Below, piece after piece: positions 34,033 to 44,409 of a DNA stretch of 64,000 nucleotides (positions are counted from its first letter, which is position 1; each line of letters opens with the position of its first letter). Made by a program: the position numbers and the translations under genes. The notes beneath the pieces are model-generated. The model had not been told where the DNA came from and searched no databases. It saw only the letters and a list, made by a program, of their open reading frames with translations. This DNA is from CAZLQF01 sp964561545 (lineage in GTDB: Bacteria > Bacteroidota > Bacteroidia > CAILMK01 > CAYYUA01), in assembly GCA_964561545.1 (NCBI GenBank), contig CAZLQF010000001.1:186001-250000 (forward strand), given 5' to 3'.

Positions 34033-37000
34033 TTAAGAGGAGGATTCTTCTTCGGAGGCTGGTTCCTCAACTTGCTCGGTCAGTTCTTCTTCCTCACCAT
34101 TCTGTTCAGGATGAATCTCCAAATTGTCAAATTCCCTCAGGCCAGTTCCGGCAGGAATTCTATGACCAACGATCACATTTTCCTTCAAGCCCTCAAGGGT
34201 ATCTCGTTTAGCTTTGATTGATGCCTCGTTAAGGACTTTTGTTGTTTCCTGGAAGGAAGCAGCAGAAAGGAAGCTCTTCGTTGCCAAACTTGCTTTAGTA
34301 ATACCCTGTAGCAAGGGACTTACTGTGGCTGGTACAGCATCACGAGCTTCTACAAGTTTTTGGTCCTTACGTTTTAATTTAGAGTTTTCTTCTCTTAACC
34401 TCCTTGCAGTAACGATCTGCCCTGCATAAAGGTTTGGAGAATCCCCTGGATCTGTTACCACTTCCTTATCGTAGATCCAGTTATTTTCATCCATAACATC
34501 AAACTTGTTCACTGAATCTTTTTCAAGGTAGCGGGTATCACCAGGATTGTTAATGGTAACCTTCTGCATCATTTGCCTTACAATAACCTCAATATGCTTG
34601 TCATTAAGTTTTACACCCTGAAGTCTGTAAACTTCCTGAATACCATTGACGATGTATTGCTGAACAGCAAAAGGTCCTTGAATCTTTAAGATATCCGCTG
34701 GCGTGACAGCCCCATCTGAAAGGGGTTCACCTGATTTAATATAATCGTTTTCCTGAACAAGAATGTGCTTAGATAGCGGTACCAGGTATTTCTTAACCCT
34801 ACCATCTTTTGCTTCTATAAGAATTTCTCGATTACCGCGTTTGATTCCGCCAAAGCTTACAGCACCATCTGTTTCTGAAATTACGGCTGGATTAGACGGG
34901 TTCCGTGCTTCGAAAAGCTCTGTAACACGAGGTAATCCACCTGTAATGTCGGCTGATCTACTAGTAGACCTTGGAATTTTAACAATAACGCTTCCGGTTT
35001 TCACTTCATCTTCATCATCATAGAGAATGTGAGCGCCTACCGGTAAATTATATGCTTTTTGGATATTGCCTTGTTTGTCCGCAATTTTAATGGTTGGGAT
35101 TTTCTTTTTATCCTTGGACTCGATAATAACTTTTTCAGTGTGGCCGGTTTGCTCATCTGATTCCTGACGATAAGTTACATTTTCAATAATATTTTCATGA
35201 ACAATCTTACCTTCAGATTCAGCTACAATTACAGCGTTATAAGGGTCCCAATTACAAATCATATCCCCTTTCTCAACTTTTTGCCCTTCTTTTACATACA
35301 ATTCAGAACCATAAGGAACATTGTAAGTAACCAAAGTTGCATTGTTGTTTTGATTAAGGATACGAACCTCACCCGATCGGCCTATCACAATTTCCTTTTC
35401 CTGGTCTTCTTCTTTCTTGGTGATTGTATTTACTCCCTCAAATTCAAGAATACCAACATGCTTAGCTGCAATTTGACTATCTTCAGCTACTTTAGATGCA
35501 GTACCTCCAACGTGGAAAGTACGAAGGGTTAATTGGGTTCCGGGTTCACCAATAGATTGGGCTGCAATAACACCAACAGCTTCTCCTTTATGTACCATTT
35601 GGCCGGTACCAAGGTTCCTTCCATAGCATTTTTCACAAACTCCATACTTGGTTTCACAAGTTAAGACTGATCTTATTTCTACAGTTTCAACATCACTTTC
35701 TTCAATCTTTTGAGCTATGGGTTCAGTTATTTGAGAACCGGCTCCAATAATAAGTTCATCTGTTTGGGGATCTACAACATCTTGAAGACAAACCCTGCCT
35801 AAAATCCGCTCGTAAAGCGTTTCAACAACTTCTTCTTTGTCTGTAAGCGCGGCAACAGGTAAGCCCCTTAGTGTTCCACAATCATGTTCTCTCACAACAA
35901 CATCCTGAGCAACATCGTGGAGCCTTCTGGTTAGATAACCAGCATCAGCAGTTTTTAAGGCTGTGTCTGCAAGTCCCTTTCGAGCCCCGTGCGTGGAGAT
36001 AAAATATTCGAGTACTGTAAGCCCTTCTTTGAAGTTAGATAAAATGGGGTTTTCAATAATTCCACCGCCACCACCACCGACACTTTTACGTGGCTTAGCC
36101 ATTAGGCCTCTCATTCCGCTTAATTGGCGAATTTGTTCTTTAGAACCTCTTGCCCCTGAATCCAACATCATAAAAGCTGGATTGAAACCTTGACGGTCCT
36201 CAGCTATTTGGTTCATCAATTCCTGGGTCACTCTATTGGTATTCCTGGTCCAAATATCGATAACTTGGTTGTACCGTTCATTATCAGTAATGAAGCCATT
36301 GTAGTAGTTATCCCATACCTCTTCAACTTCCTCTTTAGCCTCATTGGAATAGATCTGTTTTTCATCAGGAATGGGCACGTCCGTCAAGTTAAAGGACAAT
36401 CCGCCTTTAAACGAATAATGAAAACCCATCTCTTTGATATTATCCATAAAATCGGCAGTAATAGGAAGGCTAGTATTCCTATATACATGGTCAACTATTT
36501 TCTGAATGGACTTACCATTTAAAAGTTCATTGACAAAGCCAACCGTTTCAGGTATTATTTGATTGACGATAACCCTGCCTGCAGTTGTTTCAACGATCTC
36601 TTCTTTGAAAGACCCATCTTTTTGCTCTATGTTAACTTTTACATTAATAAAAGCATGTAAGTCTACGGTGCCATGGTTGTGAGCCACAAGTGCCTCTTCT
36701 GTGGAATAAAAAGTCATACCTTCTCCCTTGGAAGGATTATCTTCGGTTCCTCTTCTTCCTTTCGTTATATAATAAAGCCCAAGAACCATATCTTGGGTAG
36801 GCACAACCACGGGTGCACCATCAGCCGGGCTTAAGATATTATGAGAAGATAGCATTAAAAGCTGTGCTTCTATAATTGCTTCATGCCCCAAAGGTACGTG
36901 AATGGCCATTTGGTCACCATCAAAGTCAGCATTAAAGCCTTTACATACCAATGGATGAAGCTGGATGGCTTTTCCTTCAATAAGCTTGGGTTGGAATGCT

Positions 37001-38349
37001 TGGATACCCAATCTGTGAAGCGTTGGAGCCCGGTTAAGCATTACGGGATGTCCTTTCAACACATTTTCCAAAATATCCCAAATTACCGGATCTTTCCGTT
37101 CAACAATCTTCTTAGCAGATTTTACAGTTTTAACAATCCCCCGCTCAATAAGCTTACGAATGATAAAGGGTTTGAAAAGCTCTGCTGCCATGTCTTTTGG
37201 AATCCCGCATTCATGTAGTTTTAACTTCGGACCTACTACAATAACAGAACGTCCGGAATAATCAACCCGCTTACCCAATAGGTTTTGCCTGAAACGTCCC
37301 TGCTTACCCTTAAGCATATCACTTAAGGATTTTAAAGGACGATTGCCTTCTGTCTTAACAGCACTAACCTTCCTTGAGTTATCAAATAAGGAGTCAACGG
37401 ACTCCTGAAGCATTCGTTTTTCGTTACGAAGGATAACTTCAGGCGCTTTAATCTCCATTAGTCGTTTCAACCGATTGTTACGGATAATAACCCTTCGATA
37501 AAGGTCATTAAGGTCGGAGGATGCAAAGCGGCCCCCATCCAGCGGAATTAAAGGTCTCAATTCAGGAGGAATAATGGGCATAACCTTAATAATCATCCAT
37601 TCTGGCCGATTCTCAATTTCAGAATTAGCACTTCTGAAACTTTCAATCACCTTAAGCCGCTTCAGGGCTTCATTTTTTCTTTGCTGCGAAGTTTCATTGT
37701 AGGCTTTATCCCTAAGTTCATAAGATAATTTATCCATATCCAGTTTTGAAAGCAAATGGATAAGGGCTTCCCCGCCCATTTTTGCAACAAACTTCTGAGG
37801 GTCACTATCCTCAAGCATTTGATTTTCCTTGGGAAGGGTTTCTAATATCTCAAGGTATTCCTCTTCTGTTAAAAAGTCAAGGGAATTGATACCATCATTT
37901 TCCTTGACTCCAGGCTGAATAACTATATACCTTTCATAGTAAATTATGAGTTCAAGTTTTTTGGTCGGAAGCCCTAACAGATACCCAATTTTATTGGGCA
38001 ATGACTTAAAGTACCAAATATGAGCAACCGGTACCACGAGATTTACGTGGCCCATTCGCTCCCTTCTCACTTTCTTTTCTGTTACTTCAACACCACATCG
38101 GTCACATACGATGCCTTTATAACGAATCCTTTTATATTTTCCGCAGTGACATTCATAGTCCTTGACAGGTCCAAAAATCCGCTCGCAGAACAAGCCACCC
38201 ATTTCAGGTTTAAACGTCCTGTAGTTAATGGTTTCGGGTTTTGTTACTTCTCCATTGGACCAATCCAAAATGGTTTCGGGAGAAGCCAAACCAATTCTAA
38301 CGCTGTTAAAATCACTACTAAACTTTTTATAATCTTTTTTAGCCGGCAT
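34033..38349 (-). CDS. rpoC: RNA polymerase subunit beta-prime
   Basis: This 1438-residue catalytic subunit has the N-terminal zinc ribbon (CHCGKYKRIRYKGIVCDRCG) and the active-site NADFDGDQMAIH that binds catalytic Mg. The second zinc site lies around CETKYGVCEKCYGRNLGTG. The C-terminus is acidic with a Glu/Ser-rich end. The leader has AGGAG close to the ATG, one of few Shine-Dalgarno-like sites here. It starts 19 bases after rpoB. Confidence 0.99.
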   Translation of the reverse strand: MPAKKDYKKFSSDFNSVRIGLASPETILDWSNGEVTKPETINYRTFKPEMGGLFCERIFGPVKDYECHCGKYKRIRYKGIVCDRCGVEVTEKKVRRERMGHVNLVVPVAHIWYFKSLPNKIGYLLGLPTKKLELIIYYERYIVIQPGVKENDGINSLDFLTEEEYLEILETLPKENQMLEDSDPQKFVAKMGGEALIHLLSKLDMDKLSYELRDKAYNETSQQRKNEALKRLKVIESFRSANSEIENRPEWMIIKVMPIIPPELRPLIPLDGGRFASSDLNDLYRRVIIRNNRLKRLMEIKAPEVILRNEKRMLQESVDSLFDNSRKVSAVKTEGNRPLKSLSDMLKGKQGRFRQNLLGKRVDYSGRSVIVVGPKLKLHECGIPKDMAAELFKPFIIRKLIERGIVKTVKSAKKIVERKDPVIWDILENVLKGHPVMLNRAPTLHRLGIQAFQPKLIEGKAIQLHPLVCKGFNADFDGDQMAIHVPLGHEAIIEAQLLMLSSHNILSPADGAPVVVPTQDMVLGLYYITKGRRGTEDNPSKGEGMTFYSTEEALVAHNHGTVDLHAFINVKVNIEQKDGSFKEEIVETTAGRVIVNQIIPETVGFVNELLNGKSIQKIVDHVYRNTSLPITADFMDNIKEMGFHYSFKGGLSFNLTDVPIPDEKQIYSNEAKEEVEEVWDNYYNGFITDNERYNQVIDIWTRNTNRVTQELMNQIAEDRQGFNPAFMMLDSGARGSKEQIRQLSGMRGLMAKPRKSVGGGGGGIIENPILSNFKEGLTVLEYFISTHGARKGLADTALKTADAGYLTRRLHDVAQDVVVREHDCGTLRGLPVAALTDKEEVVETLYERILGRVCLQDVVDPQTDELIIGAGSQITEPIAQKIEESDVETVEIRSVLTCETKYGVCEKCYGRNLGTGQMVHKGEAVGVIAAQSIGEPGTQLTLRTFHVGGTASKVAEDSQIAAKHVGILEFEGVNTITKKEEDQEKEIVIGRSGEVRILNQNNNATLVTYNVPYGSELYVKEGQKVEKGDMICNWDPYNAVIVAESEGKIVHENIIENVTYRQESDEQTGHTEKVIIESKDKKKIPTIKIADKQGNIQKAYNLPVGAHILYDDEDEVKTGSVIVKIPRSTSRSADITGGLPRVTELFEARNPSNPAVISETDGAVSFGGIKRGNREILIEAKDGRVKKYLVPLSKHILVQENDYIKSGEPLSDGAVTPADILKIQGPFAVQQYIVNGIQEVYRLQGVKLNDKHIEVIVRQMMQKVTINNPGDTRYLEKDSVNKFDVMDENNWIYDKEVVTDPGDSPNLYAGQIVTARRLREENSKLKRKDQKLVEARDAVPATVSPLLQGITKASLATKSFLSAASFQETTKVLNEASIKAKRDTLEGLKENVIVGHRIPAGTGLREFDNLEIHPEQNGEEEELTEQVEEPASEEESSS

Positions 38350-38368
38350 AAAGACTCCTGATTATTTT

Positions 38369-41300
38369 TTATTCTAATGTAATATCAAGTGCTAAACCTC
38401 TCAGTTCATTCAACAATACGTTAAATGATTCAGGTATTCCAGGTTCAGGCATGTTCTCACCTTTCACAATATGCTCGTAAGCTTTGGCCCTACCTATAAT
38501 ATCGTCAGATTTTACAGTAAGAACTTCTCTGAGTACATTAGATGCACCAAATGCTTCAAGTGCCCAAACTTCCATTTCGCCAAAGCGCTGACCACCAAAT
38601 TGGGATTTACCCCCAAGTGGTTGCTGCGTAATCAATGAGTAAGGGCCAATTGAGCGCGCGTGCATCTTATCCTCAGCCATGTGGCCAAGCTTAAGCATGT
38701 AGATCACACCAACTGTGGTAGGTTGATCAAATTTTTCGCCAGATATACCATCGATTAAATTGGTTTTACCTGATGAAGGCAGTTGCGCTTGTTTTAAATA
38801 TGCTTCAATTTCATCTTGAGTAGCACCATCGAAAATAGGCGTTGAAAATTTGGTACCTAGTTTTTCTCCGGCCCATCCCAGGATAGTTTCAAAGATCTGT
38901 CCAAGGTTCATACGAGAAGGAACGCCCAAAGGACTGAGTACAACGTCTGTTGGCGTACCATCCTCTAAAAAGGGCATGTCCTGGTCAGGTACAATTTTGG
39001 CAATAACACCTTTATTACCGTGCCTACCAGCCATCTTGTCACCCACGGACAATTTACGTTTTGATCCAAGATAAACTTTAGCAAGTTTAAGCACGCCCGT
39101 TGGCAATTCGTCACCAATAGTAATTGAAAACTGCTTGCGCTTAAATCTTGCTACTTCTTGATTGCATTTTTGTTTGAAATTCTGAAGGATTTGCTTGATC
39201 AGATAATTTTTATCTTCATCTGTAGTCCAGTTGTTGGGATCGATGTGAGTGTAATCAATCTTTGAAAGCAGCTTTTGAGTGAACTTACTTCCCTTGGATA
39301 CCAATTCTTCGTTGTAAATATTATAAACGCCTCTTGAAGTCTTACCATTCAATACATTGAACAGCTTTTCTACCAAATTATCCTTAAGGGTGGCAAGGTT
39401 TTTATTGTGCTCTTCTTCCGCTTTTGCTAAAGCGTTTTTGTGCTGTTTCTTGGCTGATTTATCTTTTTTGGCCCTTTCAAAGAGCTTTTTGTCGATAACA
39501 ACTCCACTAACCGAGGGAGGCACCCTTAGTGATACATCTTTGACATCACCTGCCTTTTCGCCAAAAATAGCCCTGAGTAACTTTTCTTCGGGTGAGGGTT
39601 CAGATTCGCCTTTTGGAGTAATTTTACCAATAAGAATATCGCCTTCCTTAACTTCAGCCCCAACTCTTATAAGCCCGTTTTCGTCCAGATTTTTAGTGGC
39701 TTCTTCACTAACATTGGGGATGTCATTGGTAAATTCCTCCATACCACGTTTAGTGTCCCTCACATCTAAGTCAAACTCGGTTATGTGCATGGAAGAAAAT
39801 AAATCATCCTTGACAACCCTTTCGGATACCACAATGGCGTCCTCGTAATTGTAACCTTGCCACGGCATAAAAGCCACTTTCAGATTCCTGCCCAGTGCAA
39901 GCTCACCATTATCGGTACCGAAACCATCGCAGAGGACTTGGTTTTTCTTAACATGGTCTCCTTTATTGACAATGGGTTGAATATTTATACAAGAACTTTG
40001 GTTGGACCGCTTGAACTTAGTCAGATCATAGGTCTTGGTATTGTCATCAAATGCTACAAGCTCATCCTGTTCTGATCTTTCGTACTTAACGATGATTTTT
40101 TGAGCATCAACGTAATCAATGACGCCATCATATTCAGCGGTGATAAATGTTCTGGAATCCCTGGCAACATTTTCTTCTATACCTGTTCCTACAATCGGGG
40201 ATTCCGTTTTAAGCAATGGTAATGCCTGACGCTGCATGTTACTTCCCATCAAAGCCCTATTGGCATCGTTGTGCTCCAGGAATGGGATTAATGAAGCAGC
40301 GATAGAAACGATTTGGTTTGGAGAAACATCCATGTAATCAATGTTCTCCTTTTCAGTAATAATAAAATCACCACCGCTTCTGGCCATTACACGGTCATTT
40401 TGAAATGACCCATCTTCGTTCAAGGGTGCGTTGGCCTGCGCAATAGTTTTATCATCTTCTTGTTCAGCACTGAGGTAAATGGGTTCATTTTCAAAATCGA
40501 CTTTACCTTCATGAACTTTCCTGTAGGGGGTTTCGAGGAAACCCATGTTGTTAATTTTTGCATAAACTGACATAGAAGAAATCAGGCCAATATTCGGACC
40601 TTCTGGCGTTTCAATAGTACAAAGCCGGCCATAGTGGGTATAGTGTACGTCACGAACCTCAAATCCGGCTCTTTCTCTTGATAATCCACCAGGACCAAGC
40701 GCTGATAATCTTCTTTTATGGGTCATTTCAGCCAATGGATTGTTTTGATCCATAAACTGAGACAATTGGTTGGTGCCAAAAAATGAATTAATAACAGAAG
40801 ATAAAGTCCTGCTGTTAATAAGATCGGTTGGTGTAAATACTTCATTATCCCGAACATTCATGCGCTCTCGTATGGTCCGGGCCATTCTGTTCAAACCTAC
40901 ACCAAATTGGTTGTAAAGCTGCTCACCAACTGTGCGAACCCTTCTGTTACTCAGGTGGTCAATATCATCCACATCAGCTTTCGAGTTGCTTAACTCTATG
41001 AGGTATTTGATGATGGATACTATGTCATCTGTTGTTAAGATTTTTACTTCATCAGAAATGGCTAAAGCAAGCTTTTGATTAAGCCTATACCTTCCAACAT
41101 CACCTAAATCATAACGTTTATCAGAGAAGAATAACCGGTCAATGATACCCCTGGCAGTTTCTTCGTCAGGGGGGTCGGCATTTCTTAACTGACGGTAAAT
41201 ATGCTCTAAAGCTTCCTTGCCACTGTTAGAAGGATCTTTTTGGAGGGTATTGTATATGATTTCAAAATCCGATGTATCTTTATCCTCACGATGAAGGATA

Positions 41301-42193
41301 ATCGACTTAACATTGGCATTAAGGATTAGATCAATATGTTCTTCTTTAAGAACGGTGTCCCTTTCAAGGATAATTTCATTACGCTCGATGGACACGACTT
41401 CACCAGTGTCTTCATCTACAAAATCCTCAATCCACTTTCTTAATACGCGAGCTGCTAATTTGCTTCCAATGACTTTTTTAAGCTTGGATTTGGATACCTT
41501 TACTTCTTCAGCAAGGTCAAATATCTCCAGAACTTCTTTATCTGATTCGTATCCAATAGCACGCAGTAATGTAGTAACGGGGAATTTCTTCCTTCGATCA
41601 ATATAGGCAAACATCACGTTATTCACATCGGTAGCAAATTCCATCCAAGACCCCTTAAAAGGTATAACCCTGGCGGAATACAAACGTGTACCATTGGTAT
41701 GGAAGCTTTGGCTGAAGAAGACTCCCGGAGAGCGGTGGAGCTGAGAAACAATTACGCGCTCAGCACCATTGATTAGAAAAGAACCGCGTTCAGTTAGGTA
41801 AGGGATATTACCAAGATAAACATCCTGAACAATGGTTTCGAAATCTTCATGTTCCTCGTCCGTGCAATAGAGTTTAAGTTTAGCTTTTAGGGCTACACTA
41901 TAGGTCAAGCCTCTTTCGAGACATTCTTCGGCTGTATATTTGGGCGGATCAATGAAATAATCAATAAATTCAAGATGGTAAACCCCCCTTGAATCAGATA
42001 TAGGGAAATTTTCCGTAAAAACTTTATAAAGTCCCTCGTTAATACGATCATCAGGAGACGTTTCCAATTGGAAAAATTCCTGGAAGGATCTTACTTGTAC
42101 TTCCAGAAAATCAGGATAGTCAAGGCTTTTACTTAGTGAGCCAAAATCAATCCTTTGCCCGTTTTCCTGTACTTTAGCTACTTCCGTTGTCAA
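38369..42193 (-). CDS. rpoB: RNA polymerase subunit beta
   Basis: A 1274-residue subunit forming the active-centre cleft with beta-prime. Visible are the rifampicin-pocket region FFGTNQLSQFMDQNNPLAE and HKRRLSALGPGGL, and the C-terminal GKSQFGGQRFGEMEVWALEA. The start codon is TTG (42193): the frame is closed by a stop five codons upstream and offers no ATG or GTG. The residues at the classical rifampicin sites look wild type. It is preceded by a 108-base gap after rplL that contains a hairpin. Confidence 0.98.
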   Translation of the reverse strand: MTTEVAKVQENGQRIDFGSLSKSLDYPDFLEVQVRSFQEFFQLETSPDDRINEGLYKVFTENFPISDSRGVYHLEFIDYFIDPPKYTAEECLERGLTYSVALKAKLKLYCTDEEHEDFETIVQDVYLGNIPYLTERGSFLINGAERVIVSQLHRSPGVFFSQSFHTNGTRLYSARVIPFKGSWMEFATDVNNVMFAYIDRRKKFPVTTLLRAIGYESDKEVLEIFDLAEEVKVSKSKLKKVIGSKLAARVLRKWIEDFVDEDTGEVVSIERNEIILERDTVLKEEHIDLILNANVKSIILHREDKDTSDFEIIYNTLQKDPSNSGKEALEHIYRQLRNADPPDEETARGIIDRLFFSDKRYDLGDVGRYRLNQKLALAISDEVKILTTDDIVSIIKYLIELSNSKADVDDIDHLSNRRVRTVGEQLYNQFGVGLNRMARTIRERMNVRDNEVFTPTDLINSRTLSSVINSFFGTNQLSQFMDQNNPLAEMTHKRRLSALGPGGLSRERAGFEVRDVHYTHYGRLCTIETPEGPNIGLISSMSVYAKINNMGFLETPYRKVHEGKVDFENEPIYLSAEQEDDKTIAQANAPLNEDGSFQNDRVMARSGGDFIITEKENIDYMDVSPNQIVSIAASLIPFLEHNDANRALMGSNMQRQALPLLKTESPIVGTGIEENVARDSRTFITAEYDGVIDYVDAQKIIVKYERSEQDELVAFDDNTKTYDLTKFKRSNQSSCINIQPIVNKGDHVKKNQVLCDGFGTDNGELALGRNLKVAFMPWQGYNYEDAIVVSERVVKDDLFSSMHITEFDLDVRDTKRGMEEFTNDIPNVSEEATKNLDENGLIRVGAEVKEGDILIGKITPKGESEPSPEEKLLRAIFGEKAGDVKDVSLRVPPSVSGVVIDKKLFERAKKDKSAKKQHKNALAKAEEEHNKNLATLKDNLVEKLFNVLNGKTSRGVYNIYNEELVSKGSKFTQKLLSKIDYTHIDPNNWTTDEDKNYLIKQILQNFKQKCNQEVARFKRKQFSITIGDELPTGVLKLAKVYLGSKRKLSVGDKMAGRHGNKGVIAKIVPDQDMPFLEDGTPTDVVLSPLGVPSRMNLGQIFETILGWAGEKLGTKFSTPIFDGATQDEIEAYLKQAQLPSSGKTNLIDGISGEKFDQPTTVGVIYMLKLGHMAEDKMHARSIGPYSLITQQPLGGKSQFGGQRFGEMEVWALEAFGASNVLREVLTVKSDDIIGRAKAYEHIVKGENMPEPGIPESFNVLLNELRGLALDITLE

Positions 42194-42244
42194 TATTACA
42201 ACTTTTTAAATTTAACAATATTAAGGTTGGTGCAAACAAGGATA

Positions 42245-42270
42245 GACCTGACAATATAGCATTGCAGGTC
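42245..42270 (-). promoter_or_regulatory. Hairpin in the rplL-rpoB intergenic gap
   Basis: GACCTG + CAAT pairs with ATTG + CAGGTC around a 5-base loop with a single bulge, 10 bp in all. No T run follows on the minus strand. Its position matches that of the attenuator/RNase III-site region known between rplL and rpoB in enteric bacteria, but similarity of function is inference. Confidence 0.6.
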
Positions 42271-42301
42271 TCTCCCAAAAAGCCTGTATTTACAAGGAAG
42301 T

Positions 42302-42676
42302 TTATTTTAACTCTACCTCCGCACCAGCATCTTCTAACTTAGACTTAAGTTCCTCGCCTTCCTCTTTGGAGACACCTTCTTTTACTGGTTTGGGCAGATT
42401 ATCTACCATTTCTTTTGCATCCTTAAGACCCAAACCACCTACTTCTTTAACAATTTTAACTACATTAAGCTTAGAGCCACCTGCGGAATTGAGCATAACA
42501 TCAAATTCAGTTTGTTCTTCAGCAGCTTCGCCTTCGCCACCAGCAGCGGGCGCAGCAGCAGCAGGTGCAGCAGCAGGTTCTATACCATATTCATCTTTTA
42601 AAACATCAGCCAATTCATTAACTTCCTTCACAGAAAGGTTGACCAATTGTTCAGCTAATTCTTTAACGTCAGCCAT
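42302..42676 (-). CDS. rplL: Ribosomal protein bL12 (L7/L12)
   Basis: The 124-residue stalk protein has an N-terminal dimerisation helix region (MADVKELAEQLVNLSVKEV), an Ala/Pro-rich hinge (PAAAPAAAAPAAGG) and a C-terminal domain with VVKIVKEVGGLGLKDAKEMV that binds translation factors. Confidence 0.98.
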   Translation of the reverse strand: MADVKELAEQLVNLSVKEVNELADVLKDEYGIEPAAAPAAAAPAAGGEGEAAEEQTEFDVMLNSAGGSKLNVVKIVKEVGGLGLKDAKEMVDNLPKPVKEGVSKEEGEELKSKLEDAGAEVELK

Positions 42677-42717
42677 TTGTATAAACTATTTTAATTGTTC
42701 AAAAAATCTAATTTCTA

Positions 42718-43242
42718 TTATTGTTCTTCTCTTTCAGACAATGTTTTAACAAGACCTGCAAGTTTATGACTGCCAGATTGCAAACTTGACACAACATTTT
42801 TAACCGGTGCGTTTAGCAATGCAACAATGTCTCCAATTAAATCTTCTTTTGATTTTAGTTCTGTTAGAGGTTCTAATTGATCATCGCCTACATAAACTGC
42901 ATCTTCTATGTAGGCCGCTTTTAGCAATGGCATATCATGCGTTTTACGAAAATCGCTGATAATTTTTGCAGGTGCGTTGATGTTTTCAGTTAACATTAAA
43001 GAAGAAGGTCCTGTTAAACTATCAACCAATTCCTGGTCATTTATATTATGTGCTTCGAGCGCTTTCTTCATTAGGGTATTCTTAACTACCCTTAATTTTA
43101 CGCCCTGCTCATAACATTGCTTCCTTAATTTATTGGTTTCGTTAACGGATAAAGAAGAGGTGTCCGCTATGTAAAAGTAGGAACTATTGCTTAAGTCTTC
43201 TTCAATCTCCGATAAAAGTTTTTCTTTATTCTGCCGTTTCAT
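42718..43242 (-). CDS. rplJ: Ribosomal protein uL10
   Basis: A 174-residue stalk base protein: MKRQNKEKLLSEIEEDL, KLRVVKNTLMKKALE and a C-terminal helix for bL12 dimers. In many bacteria uL10-bL12 represses its own mRNA. Only 8 bases separate it from rplA, so any leader site would lie inside rplA. Confidence 0.97.
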   Translation of the reverse strand: MKRQNKEKLLSEIEEDLSNSSYFYIADTSSLSVNETNKLRKQCYEQGVKLRVVKNTLMKKALEAHNINDQELVDSLTGPSSLMLTENINAPAKIISDFRKTHDMPLLKAAYIEDAVYVGDDQLEPLTELKSKEDLIGDIVALLNAPVKNVVSSLQSGSHKLAGLVKTLSEREEQ

Positions 43243-43250
43243 AAGTTCAG

Positions 43251-43949
43251 TTATATTCCTGGAATGGTTTTAATATCAACATTAACACTAGGTGTCATGG
43301 TGCAAGAAATATGAATATTCCTAAAATAAGCACCTTTTGATGCTGAAGGTTTTAATCGATACAAGGTTTGAATAACTTCCAATGCATTTTCATACAACTG
43401 CTTGTTATCAAAGGACCTTCTACCAACAATCGTGTGTACAATACCATATCGATCTACTTTAAAATCAATTTTACCAGCCTTGGTTTCTTGAACAGCACCA
43501 TTGATGTCCTGAGTAACTGTACCAGTTTTGGGATTGGGCATTAAACCCCTTGGGCCTAAAATCTTACCATATTTACCCAGTTGCGGCATCACATCAGGCG
43601 TAGTTACAATAACGTCAACATCTGTCCAGCCTTCATCAAACTTTTTAAGATAATCCTCAAGCCCTACATAATCGGCACCTGCTTCCTTGGCCTCAGCTTC
43701 TTTTTCCGGCTTAACCAAAGCTAAAACTTTGGTATCTTTTCCAGTACCGTGCGGCAAATTAACAGAACCCCTTACCATTTGATTGGGCTTTTTGGGCTCC
43801 ACACCCAACTTAACAGCTAATTCTACGGCTTCATCGAATTTCACGTAACTCATGTTTTTGACAATAGAAGTTGCGTCATCCAATGAATACCGCTGATTTT
43901 TATCAAACTTTTCTAATGCTGCTTTGCGGTTTTTAGTAAACTTAGCCAA
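43251..43949 (-). CDS. rplA: Ribosomal protein uL1
   Basis: A 232-residue protein of the L1 stalk: DEAVELAVKLGVEPKKPNQ, GKYGKILGPRGLMPNPKTGT. The start is a TTG at 43949 (TTG GCT AAG), since no ATG lies nearby in frame. It is 15 bases after rplK. Confidence 0.97.
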   Translation of the reverse strand: MAKFTKNRKAALEKFDKNQRYSLDDATSIVKNMSYVKFDEAVELAVKLGVEPKKPNQMVRGSVNLPHGTGKDTKVLALVKPEKEAEAKEAGADYVGLEDYLKKFDEGWTDVDVIVTTPDVMPQLGKYGKILGPRGLMPNPKTGTVTQDINGAVQETKAGKIDFKVDRYGIVHTIVGRRSFDNKQLYENALEVIQTLYRLKPSASKGAYFRNIHISCTMTPSVNVDIKTIPGI

Positions 43950-43964
43950 TGTATTAACCTCTTT

Positions 43965-44408
43965 TTATTGTTCCCAAGGCGGATTGCCTTTAATATTTAA
44001 CCCCATACTTCTTGCTGTTCCAGCTATCATCTTCATACCTCCTTCAAGCCTTAATGTATTGAGATCTTTCATTTTATTTTCTGCAATCTCTTTTATTTGA
44101 TCCCAAGTAACTGTCCCTACTTTGTTACTGTTGGGTTCGGAGCTACCACCCTGAATACCAGCAACTTCCATAAGTTGAGATGCAGCGGGAGGCGTTTTAA
44201 TTTCAAATTCGAAAGATTTGTCTGAATAAACAGTAATGACAACAGGTAAGATTTTACCGGTTTGATCCTGCGTTTGTGCGTTAAATTGTTTGCAGAATTC
44301 CATGATGTTTAAGCCCTTGGCACCAAGTGCAGGACCAATCGGTGGTGAGGGGTTTGCTGAACCCCCTTTAACCTGTAACTTTACGTAATCTATAATTTCC
44401 TTTGCCAT
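43965..44408 (-). CDS. rplK: Ribosomal protein uL11
   Basis: A 147-residue protein of the GTPase-associated centre, with PSPPIGPALGAKGLNIMEFC and the C-terminal GTARSMGLNI, which binds 23S rRNA. Two bases from nusG. Confidence 0.98.
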   Translation of the reverse strand: MAKEIIDYVKLQVKGGSANPSPPIGPALGAKGLNIMEFCKQFNAQTQDQTGKILPVVITVYSDKSFEFEIKTPPAASQLMEVAGIQGGSSEPNSNKVGTVTWDQIKEIAENKMKDLNTLRLEGGMKMIAGTARSMGLNIKGNPPWEQ

Positions 44409-44409
44409 T

